Of a DNA stretch of 12,544 nt, positions 6,556 to 12,470 are shown one piece after another. This DNA comes from JBNJGB01 sp051747385 (GTDB taxonomy: Bacteria; Myxococcota_A; UBA9042; PHBI01; JACKFB01), in NCBI GenBank assembly GCA_051747385.1, contig JBNJGB010000064.1:1-12544 (forward strand), written 5' to 3'. Positions within the stretch are counted from its first letter, which is position 1, and each line of letters opens with the position of its first letter. Position numbers and translations under genes: made by a program. The notes beneath the pieces are model-generated. The model was not told the origin of the DNA. It did not search any database and saw only the letters and a list, made by a program, of their open reading frames with translations.

Positions 6556-6675
6556 CTCGACCTCCACGCGGTGTAGCTGCACACCGCGCCCCGATCCAGG
6601 CTCCGTTACCGCCAGCAGTCAACCCAGCCCCTGCGTCCACGTGACGCGACACACCCGCACCTCTATGCTCTCCGC
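6556..6675. repeat. Inner direct repeat, left copy (pairs with 9543-9662)
   Basis: These 120 bp align to 9543-9662 with nine substitutions, eight of them transitions, and no gap (about 92% identity). The two copies bracket the kinase and TPR-like genes. Within the repeat GCGGTGT and ACACCGC form a 7-bp hairpin around 6 nt; in the other copy the two changes in this stem leave G-U pairs on the + strand. No protein reading frame fits both copies convincingly, so it is treated as a non-coding or element-end repeat. Confidence 0.85.
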
Positions 6676-6794
6676 GACTGTGGAAACCAGCGGCCCTGCC
6701 GAGTCGCCCCCGACTGGGCGTCGGTCGCCGCCAACCCGCGCAGCGCTTGCGTGCCCTTGACTCCCAGGGTTCAACGTGCTGTCTTCCCCAAGAA

Positions 6795-6811
6795 TGTGGC
6801 AGCCTGCCACA
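6795..6811. promoter_or_regulatory. Perfect 17-bp palindrome, operator-like
   Basis: TGTGGCAG-C-CTGCCACA has 8-bp perfect arms around one base, the geometry of a site for a dimeric DNA-binding protein. It sits about 135 bp upstream of the kinase start, in a locally less GC-rich stretch. It could also fold as RNA, but it has no U-tract and no gene ends just before it. Confidence 0.45.
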
Positions 6812-6843
6812 GGCTTGATCATCCGCGCCTCCGCGCGTTCACT

Positions 6844-6874
6844 GCTCAACCCCCGAGTGTAGCTCAACCCCCGA
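6844..6874. repeat. 13-bp tandem repeat upstream of the kinase
   Basis: GCTCAACCCCCGA occurs twice, at 6844-6856 and 6862-6874. The period is 18 bp with a 5-bp spacer. The position, 73-103 bp before the kinase ATG, suggests an activator or regulator site. No clear promoter hexamers accompany it. Confidence 0.5.
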
Positions 6875-6946
6875 ACCGAATCGAGCGAATCGTTGGTGCC
6901 GGCGGCCTTTTCCGTGTCGTCTGTCCAATGCTCGAGGATGTGCCTC

Positions 6947-8494
6947 ATGCCGCATCTGGGCGTGTCGTCCACGTCTCCCAAGAGCTTGGAAGGCCTTTGC
7001 CCGTTCTGCGGGTCGGTTGGGCGTGTGGCCGATCCGTGCACCGAGAAGGCCTGTCGCCGGCACTCGTACCACTTCATCCCGGCGTCCTACGTACCGGAGA
7101 GCGAGCCCGACGAGCCGCTTCCCCTGGAGCCGATGATCGGGCGGATGATCAGCGACTATCTCGTCGTGGATCTCCTGGGCACGGGGGGCTTCGGCAAGGT
7201 CTTCAAGGCGCTCCAGACCCCTATCATGATGAAGGCCGCGCTGAAGTTGCTGGATCGCGGCAGGGGCGACCAGGTCACGTTCGAGTCGTTCGCCAGGAAT
7301 TTCGAGCGGGAGGCGGCAGCCCTCGCGTCGCTGACCCATCCGAACGTCGTGCGGCTGCTCAAGTACGGAGTCAACGGCACCCGGCCATATCTCGTGATGG
7401 AGTTCGTCGACGGCGGGCGCACGCTCAAGGACGAAATCGGCCGACTCGTCACCGACGAGCAGGGCATGGGCCCGGGCAGCGTGTCCCACATCTTCCGGCA
7501 GTTGTTGAACGCGCTGGAGGCCGCGCACGCGCTCGACATCGTCCACCGCGATCTCAAGCCGGACAACATCATGCTACAGGAGGTCGCTGGCGACCCGTAC
7601 TTCGTGAAGATCCTCGACTTCGGGCTGGCGAAGTTCACGAAGGAGGGGGATCTCGCGAGCATGACCATCGGGACGCCGATCTATATGGCGCCCGAGCAGA
7701 TCACGAGGAAGAAGGGGATCGGCCCATGGACGGATCTGTACGCGCTGGCCGTCATGCTGTTCGAACTGACGACCGGCAAGAAGGCGTACGCGCCACTGGA
7801 GCCGTGGCTCCCTCGAGGAGGGGACGAGGGGAGTGACGACGGCGCGGCGGGGCTGGCCGCGATCCCGGCGCTCGCGCCGCCGGCGCTGGTGCGCGAGGCC
7901 GGCGAGGAGCTCCCGGGCGCCCCGAGCCAGCGCGAGTACCATCCGTTCGCGGGTCAGACCACCGAGGAGATCCTGTGGAAGAAGATGGATCCCTCGTTCG
8001 ACCCGACGAGGCAGCTCGACGAACTCGACCTCGAGCCGGCCGTGCTGGACTTCTTCCGCAAGGGGCTCGCGCGGGAGCCGGAGGACCGTTTCCGTAGTGT
8101 CGCCGAGTTCCGGCCCGCCATGGAAGCGATGTTCGCCGCGCTCGAGGAAGATCCCAGCTACGCTGTGGTCGGCGAAGACCTCAGGGGCCTGGTCAACACC
8201 CGCGACCTCGAGCGGGTCCGCGCCGAGCGGGAGAAATTGGAACGGGACAAGCGGCAGCTGAAGGAGGAGCGCCAGCACCTCCAGACGGTCACGAGGCGCT
8301 TCGAGGATTCCGCGACGGGGCGGCGTCGGCCGATGTGGTGGTGGATCGTGGGCATCATCGTCCTCGTGGCCACCGTCGCGACCGTCGGCATCCTCTTCGC
8401 CGCGCTCCGCTCCAGCGAGGACCGGATAAACTTGATGACACAAGAGCCGGTGGAGGCGCCCGACCACGTCCAGCAAACGCCAGACGAACCGTGA
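6947..8494 (+). CDS. Transmembrane Ser/Thr protein kinase (Hanks type) with N-terminal zinc ribbon
   Basis: The product has 515 residues. An N-terminal Cys cluster, C18-x2-C21...C31-x4-C36 followed by His39 and His42, looks like a zinc ribbon. The kinase domain (about 65-395) has the glycine loop GTGGFG (78-83), ATP-binding Lys100 in AALKLL, catalytic HRDLKPDN (200-207), DFG (224-226), APE (248-250) and the late Arg in EDRFRS. All catalytic residues are present. An unusual Gly/Pro/Ala-rich insertion of about 55 residues lies between the APE region and the last lobe (about 285-345). A charged coiled-coil (417-450) and one membrane helix (464-486) follow, leaving a short 29-residue exported tail. 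The ATG at 6947 is preferred because CGAGGA lies about 10 nt upstream; ATG 6938 or a TTG at 6893 are alternatives. The TPR-like gene follows after 76 nt. Targets are unknown. Confidence 0.92.
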   Translation: MPHLGVSSTSPKSLEGLCPFCGSVGRVADPCTEKACRRHSYHFIPASYVPESEPDEPLPLEPMIGRMISDYLVVDLLGTGGFGKVFKALQTPIMMKAALKLLDRGRGDQVTFESFARNFEREAAALASLTHPNVVRLLKYGVNGTRPYLVMEFVDGGRTLKDEIGRLVTDEQGMGPGSVSHIFRQLLNALEAAHALDIVHRDLKPDNIMLQEVAGDPYFVKILDFGLAKFTKEGDLASMTIGTPIYMAPEQITRKKGIGPWTDLYALAVMLFELTTGKKAYAPLEPWLPRGGDEGSDDGAAGLAAIPALAPPALVREAGEELPGAPSQREYHPFAGQTTEEILWKKMDPSFDPTRQLDELDLEPAVLDFFRKGLAREPEDRFRSVAEFRPAMEAMFAALEEDPSYAVVGEDLRGLVNTRDLERVRAEREKLERDKRQLKEERQHLQTVTRRFEDSATGRRRPMWWWIVGIIVLVATVATVGILFAALRSSEDRINLMTQEPVEAPDHVQQTPDEP

Positions 8495-8570
8495 TGGGCT
8501 CGCCGACCATGAGCGGTAAAGACGCGCGAATGTGACAGGGGGCCGACAGGGTTCGGCCCGGGGAGAGAGC

Positions 8571-9371
8571 ATGGCACCGACCAATGAGAAGTCTTTCTGG
8601 AAGAAGCTCTTCTCCAAGACCGACAAGCGTGCGAGCCCGCCATCGGCGGAGTTCGAGCGGTACGTGAGGCCAGCGCCGGAGCGGGCGGCGCCAGCGCAGG
8701 CGGCCCGACAGGCGAGGCACGAGACCGGCATCTTCGTCGAGGAGGCCATTCGGGAGCGGCGCTACGAGACGGCGGCGATCAACCTGACGAGCCGAGGCAA
8801 GCCGGTCGAGGCCGAGCAACTGGGCAACCACGCGCTCACGCACGGCAAGTACGCGCAGGCGGCCACGATATTCACGCGGATCGGAAACCACGCAAAGGCG
8901 GCAGAGGCCAACGACCTCGCCGCGCGGGACTGCGTCGACAAGGGTGGCTCGAAGAAGCGGGCGGCGAGCCTGTCGTACGCCGCGATCCAGGAGTACGGGC
9001 AATCTCTGGCCCAGAAGGACGTGGATCGGGTCGAGACCCTCAAGAAGATGATCCTGCTCTGCGACGTGCTCGGCGGGCTCTTGGATGAGAGCGGCGATTA
9101 CGTGGGGAGCGCCGACACCTACGTCTACGAGGCGCAGCTCGCCGCCCGCCTCGCCCCGGTGGCGGAGAATCCGCAGCGACTGCTCGAGGACCCGCAGTTC
9201 TATGACGGGCTCGAACAACGCATCCTGGACCGCGCCCGGTGGGCGAAGGACCTGTACCAGAAGCACGTGGACGAGCGGAACATCTCGCCGCAGACCAAGG
9301 AAGGCGAGGCGATCATCGCGAAGCTCGTGACCGTCCAGGATCTGCTCGACGGCACCGCCTCTGGCGCGTAG
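8571..9371 (+). CDS. TPR-like helical repeat protein, partner of the kinase
   Basis: The product has 266 residues, is predominantly helical and is not recognised as a named family. The N-terminus (KSFWKKLFSKTDKR, 7-20) is a short amphipathic, Lys-rich segment that could touch membrane. A Pro/Ala linker to about residue 48 follows. Residues 52-125 show TPR-like helix pairs (AEQLGNHALTHGKYAQAATI, then IGNHAKAAEANDLAARD) with the Gly/Ala/Tyr spacing of tetratricopeptide repeats. Further helices at 133-195 and 203-260 may continue the solenoid. No catalytic motif is visible, so a protein-binding or scaffold role is inferred. The ATG at 8571 is chosen because GGGGAGAG lies about 6 nt upstream; a GTG at 8532 would add 13 poor residues. 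It lies 76 nt after the kinase on the same strand, so the two probably form an operon. Confidence 0.8.
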   Translation: MAPTNEKSFWKKLFSKTDKRASPPSAEFERYVRPAPERAAPAQAARQARHETGIFVEEAIRERRYETAAINLTSRGKPVEAEQLGNHALTHGKYAQAATIFTRIGNHAKAAEANDLAARDCVDKGGSKKRAASLSYAAIQEYGQSLAQKDVDRVETLKKMILLCDVLGGLLDESGDYVGSADTYVYEAQLAARLAPVAENPQRLLEDPQFYDGLEQRILDRARWAKDLYQKHVDERNISPQTKEGEAIIAKLVTVQDLLDGTASGA

Positions 9372-9392
9372 CCGGGGGCTACTCCGTCTCTG

Positions 9393-9429
9393 CCCGCGCC
9401 CGGGCGTCCGGCTCCTCGCCGGGCGCGGG
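9393..9429 (+). terminator. Hairpin after the kinase and TPR-like pair
   Basis: The arms 9393-9403 and 9419-9429 are perfect 11-bp reverse complements (CCCGCGCCCGG) around a 15-nt loop, 21 nt after the TPR-like gene stop. No U-tract follows, so termination is inferred from position. Between the hairpin and the inner repeat at 9543 I see no gene. Confidence 0.45.
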
Positions 9430-9542
9430 ATCCTCCGAGGGCCGCTCCGTCTCGATCCCGGCCCGCTCCCGCCGCTGGGGTCGGGAGGGCGGCGGTCGCT
9501 GGGATCAAGCCCTCACGGAACCCCACCCCACGCGATCCCGAA

Positions 9543-9662
9543 CTCGACCTCCACGCGGTGTAGCTGCACGCCGTGCTCCGATCCAGGCTCCGTTACCGCC
9601 AGCAACCAGCCCAGCCCCTGCGCCCACGTGACGCGAGACGCCCGCACCTCTATGCTCTCCGC
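9543..9662. repeat. Inner direct repeat, right copy (pairs with 6556-6675)
   Basis: This copy is gap-free with nine substitutions against the left copy and has the same orientation, 2,987 bp away. It is not preceded by the transposase-like sequence found beside the left copy. The stretch 9430-9542 before it holds no recognisable gene. Confidence 0.85.
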
Positions 9663-9823
9663 ATGAACGGCACGGCCCGATCGGCGTCCGAGACCCTGCC
9701 ATCGGGCCAACGTCGGAGATCCCCCCTTGTGGGAACCAGGCGCCGAGCGATGACGCCGGCCCCACCTGGCTGCTGGCTGGGGCCGGCCTGACCCTCCTCG
9801 TCCGCCGGCCCCGCCGCGCATGA
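9632..9823 (+). pseudogene. Orphan CTERM-like sorting tail (possible MYXO-CTERM relic)
   Basis: The frame runs from a stop at 9629-9631 to a TGA at 9821-9823 without a usable start codon. Its end reads PPCGNQAPSDDAGPTWLLAG, then AGLTLLVRRPRRA: a Cys, a Pro/Asp-rich linker, a short hydrophobic stretch and a terminal Arg cluster. This is the build of MYXO-CTERM-type C-terminal sorting signals. The preceding residues run back into the inner repeat and do not look like a protein body. It is probably the tail of an exported protein whose body was lost. The hydrophobic stretch is short, so chance is possible. Confidence 0.35.
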
Positions 9824-9891
9824 GCCAGCGCCCCCCGGGGCCGCCGAGCCGTCCGTACACCGGGGGCTGGCGCGCAGAGAGGGAGCCCGAG

Positions 9892-10191
9892 ATGGACCCG
9901 ACGGTCGACTGGGAGCGTTGGCGCCGGGTGTTGAGCGGGGAGCCGCTACCCGCCGCGGTGGTCGACCTGGACGCCCTGGACCACAACCAGGACCTGATCC
10001 TGGACCGCCTGGGGGAGGCCGGCCCGACGCTGCGGATGGCCTCCAAGTCCATTCGGGTCCCGGCGATCCTGCGGTACCTGCTCGATCGGGCCAGGGCCAC
10101 TGCTTCAGTTGACCGTCCATCCTTCGGACCAGGGGCTCACGGCGTCTCCAGCCACGCGAACACGGCGACGGGAAACACGGGATCCTCGTAG
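9892..10191 (+). pseudogene. Truncated PLP-dependent alanine racemase/D-threonine aldolase-type gene
   Basis: From the ATG at 9892 (AGGGAG about 7 nt upstream), the first 66 or so residues match the start of alanine-racemase-fold amino acid enzymes (D-threonine aldolase, D-serine deaminase or amino acid deaminase type). The segment LPAAVVDLDALDHNQDLI is followed by LRMASKSIRVPAILRYLL, where K52 in ASKS would be the PLP-binding Lys. Full enzymes have about 370-430 residues. Here family-like sequence ends near 10095, after LLDRARAT, and unrelated sequence runs to a stop at 10189-10191. The barrel and C-terminal domain are absent, so it cannot be active. An ATG at 9820 would add a Pro/Arg-rich extension and is less likely. 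Confidence 0.65.
10166..10187. repeat. Short repeat matching the rhomboid start region (copy 2)
   Basis: These bases match 6209-6230 at 21 of 22 positions. On the - strand they contain a GTG followed by codons for Phe-Pro-Val, as in the rhomboid gene. The match then ends and the frame stops after nine more residues. The 91 bp at 10188-10278 between this and the large repeat have no counterpart on the left side. Confidence 0.7.
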
Positions 10192-10278
10192 CCCGGCCTT
10201 CTCACCATCCGCCGGCTGCAGCTTGGGATCCGCCCGCGTCTCCCGGCGCTTCGCTCGACGTCTCGTGAGAATTCCGGG

Positions 10279-10466
10279 CTGGCGGGGGGCGGCCCGCCGA
10301 GCACGAGCCCCGCGCTGCGCCGGTCCACCCGCCGAGCCGCGCGGTCAGGGCCTCGGCGGACGCGGGAGGAGGCCGGGGACGCGGCGCATGTGCTCACGGT
10401 AGTGGGGCCGGCGCGCCAGGTGGCGGCGATCGATCATGGGGATGCTCACGACCACGAACAGCAGCG
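10279..10466. repeat. Outer direct repeat, right copy (pairs with 6231-6418)
   Basis: This copy contains the genuine 3' end and downstream flank of the intact DUF1295 gene. It is identical to the left copy over 10345-10466, with five substitutions over 10279-10344. Confidence 0.95.
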
Positions 10467-11259
10467 TGATGGACACGGCGCCGCCCAGGGCCCACCAGGC
10501 GCCCGGGGCCGCCGCCAGCGCGAAGAGGCCCAGCCCCCACCAGAAGCCCACCTCGCCCAGATAGTTGGGGTGGCGGGACCAGGCCCAGAGACCCTCGTCC
10601 AGGATCTCCCCGGGCGCGCGCTCCCGACTGCGGAACCGCCGGAGCTGCCGATCGGCCGCGGCCTCCACGACGATCGCTCCTCCGGTGACGGCCGCGGCGA
10701 CGGCGTCCAGCCAGCCCAGGGGCTCCATGCCGTGGTCCACGGCGACCCAGGCGGCGATCAGCCCGGCGAACACGAGGGCCGTGGGCATGAGGTGAACGCC
10801 CAGGAGGCTCACCGGCCACCACCACCTCCCCGTGGTGGCGCGCAGGTCGACGTAGCGCCAGTCCTCGTGGCGCAGGCCGCTCCAGCCGCTCAGGAAGTTC
10901 CAGGTGAGCCGGAGGCCCCAGGCGGTCACGAGGCCCACGACGAGCGCCTGCCGGACGGGCGGAGCGTCCGAGGCGCCGGGCGCGAGGGTCCACCACGCCA
11001 CGATGGGGATCGGGGCCACGCTCCAGTACGGGTCGTACATGCTGGCGTTGTCCAGCGCGACGCTGAAGCCGAACACCACGAGCGTCGCGGCGACGTCCGC
11101 CACCAGGGCCACGGCGAGGGGGTGTTCGAGGCCGCCCGCCCGCGTCCAGCCCCACGCGGCGGCCACCCCGACCGAGCCCGCGATCACGTAGCACACGACC
11201 ATCCAGGCGAGGGATCGCCCGCGGCCGAGCTCGGCTTCCTCCTCCGACGTCTTCGTCAC
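10345..11259 (-). CDS. DUF1295 membrane protein (steroid 5-alpha-reductase/isoprenylcysteine methyltransferase-like fold)
   Basis: The product has 304 residues with about seven hydrophobic segments. The conserved C-terminal core RERAPGEILDEGLWAWSRHP, then NYLGE, belongs to DUF1295 proteins, which share the fold of steroid 5-alpha reductases. RHPNYLGE is the likely cofactor or substrate motif. The family is presumed to act on lipid-like substrates, but the reaction is unknown. The start is GTG at 11259, chosen because AGGAGG lies 8 nt upstream (AGGAGGGCGTAGTG). The G of that GTG is the last base of the DUF389 stop (TAGTG), so translation is probably coupled. The last 39 codons are duplicated 4 kb away. 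Originally the rhomboid gene probably followed about 75 nt after this stop. Confidence 0.9.
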   Translation of the reverse strand: MTKTSEEEAELGRGRSLAWMVVCYVIAGSVGVAAAWGWTRAGGLEHPLAVALVADVAATLVVFGFSVALDNASMYDPYWSVAPIPIVAWWTLAPGASDAPPVRQALVVGLVTAWGLRLTWNFLSGWSGLRHEDWRYVDLRATTGRWWWPVSLLGVHLMPTALVFAGLIAAWVAVDHGMEPLGWLDAVAAAVTGGAIVVEAAADRQLRRFRSRERAPGEILDEGLWAWSRHPNYLGEVGFWWGLGLFALAAAPGAWWALGGAVSITLLFVVVSIPMIDRRHLARRPHYREHMRRVPGLLPRPPRP

Positions 11260-12272
11260 TACGCCCTCCTCAGGTCCGCGGCCACCAGCAGGACCGCCGC
11301 CAGGACCAGGAGGAGGCTGCCCCAGAGCGCCACCGCGGTCCACACCGCGCGCCGGGCGACGCTCTTCTCCCAGGCGGCGCGCGGGCGCACGCGCTGGACG
11401 ACGAAGACGATCACGCCCGCCAGGTTGATGCAGATGACGTTGGCCACCAGCAGGAGGCCGGCCCCGAACGCGGCGTGCCACAGCCCGGCGCCCAGGGACA
11501 TGCCCAGGACCGCCAGGACGGGGATGAGGGCGACGGCGATCATGACCCCGACGACCCCCGAGAGGGTCCCGGTGGTCAGCGCCAGGGCACCCGCAGCGCC
11601 GGCGGCGGAGGCCAGGCCCAGGTCCAGGAAGCCGATCTTCGTCCGGTGGGCGACCGCGGCGACGGTGGGATCGTAGGCCCCCAGGAGGCCGAAGGGGGCG
11701 GACGCGACGAGGCCGACGAGCAGGCCGGCGAGGTTGATCAGCACGGCCCGGCGCAGGAGGTGGAGATCCCCCAGCGTGGTGCCCAGGCACATGGCCATGT
11801 TCGGCTTGAGGAGCGGCGCGATCACCATGGCCCCGATGATGATGGCCACGTCGTTCCGCACCACCCCGATGGCCGCCACGACCGCGCTCAGGATCACGGT
11901 GACGAAGAACGTCTTCGACAAGGACATGCCGGAGACGATGTCGTCGTACAGCTCCTCGACGACGACCGGGGCGGAGGGCTCGTCCGGGTCTCCGGGCCTC
12001 CCTCCGTCCGCTCCCTCGTCCTTTTCGGGGTGCGGGATCGAGGCCTCGACGGCGACGAGGACCATCCGCAGGTCCCGGATATCCGCCAGGTGGCTCTCGA
12101 TCCGCCCCACGAGTCGCTCCGAATCCGCGAGGTCGACCAGCGCGTGCAGGAGGACGTGCTCGTCCTGGGCCGGCTCCGCCCACGTGGCCAGGGGCGAGGC
12201 CTCCGCGATCACCTCGCGGGCGCGCTCCTGGGCGATGTCCGGGACCAGGACGGTGAGGAGCCGCTGGTTCAT
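11259..12272 (-). CDS. DUF389 (TIGR00341-type) integral membrane protein
   Basis: The product has 337 residues. A soluble N-terminal domain (1-105) with an acidic, Pro-rich linker leads into EELYDDIVSGMSLSKTFFVT and VIIGAMVIAPLLKPNM-like sequence (GAMVIAPLLKPNMAM at 148-162), diagnostic of DUF389. About six to seven membrane helices follow (121-138, 142-160, 176-195, 214-237, 240-260, 268-293, 311-332). The function of the family is not established. The start ATG at 12272 has GGAGG 6 nt upstream; a GTG at 12284 would add four residues and is less likely. The stop codon overlaps the DUF1295 start by one base, so the two form an operon. Confidence 0.92.
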   Translation of the reverse strand: MNQRLLTVLVPDIAQERAREVIAEASPLATWAEPAQDEHVLLHALVDLADSERLVGRIESHLADIRDLRMVLVAVEASIPHPEKDEGADGGRPGDPDEPSAPVVVEELYDDIVSGMSLSKTFFVTVILSAVVAAIGVVRNDVAIIIGAMVIAPLLKPNMAMCLGTTLGDLHLLRRAVLINLAGLLVGLVASAPFGLLGAYDPTVAAVAHRTKIGFLDLGLASAAGAAGALALTTGTLSGVVGVMIAVALIPVLAVLGMSLGAGLWHAAFGAGLLLVANVICINLAGVIVFVVQRVRPRAAWEKSVARRAVWTAVALWGSLLLVLAAVLLVAADLRRA

Positions 12273-12385
12273 GGGAGCCTCCACTTGCGGTGTGGGACAT
12301 GCGAAGCCTCGCAGATTCCGGCCGGGACATGGAGGGGCCCCCAGGGCAATCGCAAAGTCGGAGAAGTGTGGGCCGCCCGGCGGTA

Positions 12386-12400
12386 CGGCGCCCGGCGCCG
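12386..12400. other. 15-bp GC palindrome upstream of DUF389
   Basis: CGGCGCC-C-GGCGCCG is perfectly symmetrical around one base, about 114 bp upstream of the DUF389 start. In such GC-rich DNA this may be chance. No clear promoter hexamers were found beside it. The rest of 12285-12470 shows nothing recognisable. Confidence 0.2.
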
Positions 12401-12470
12401 GATTGCACCCGGTCGGAAACGATGGATATTGCGCGTCTGAGAGCAGGCAAGGGCAAGGGCAAAGAAGCTA

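Noticed and set aside
6556..6675. Inner repeat as an integron attC site
   Set aside because: No RYYYAAC/GTTRRRY core pair at the ends, no integrase, and the repeats flank a 3-kb pair of genes rather than single cassettes.
9379..9508. Short - strand frame rich in Glu, Arg and Pro ending in ARAETE
   Set aside because: About 40 codons with no start and low complexity. It overlaps the hairpin after the TPR-like gene, and no homology could be recognised.
9513..9665. Antisense protein frame through the inner repeat (AESIEVRASRVTWAQGLGW...)
   Set aside because: The same frame is interrupted by a stop codon in the left copy, has no start, and the substitutions between copies show no codon-position bias.
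10390..12440. Long + strand frames opposite the DUF1295 and DUF389 genes
   Set aside because: They have low-complexity Arg/His/Pro/Gly-rich composition without domains. The - strand genes have family motifs and ribosome sites.
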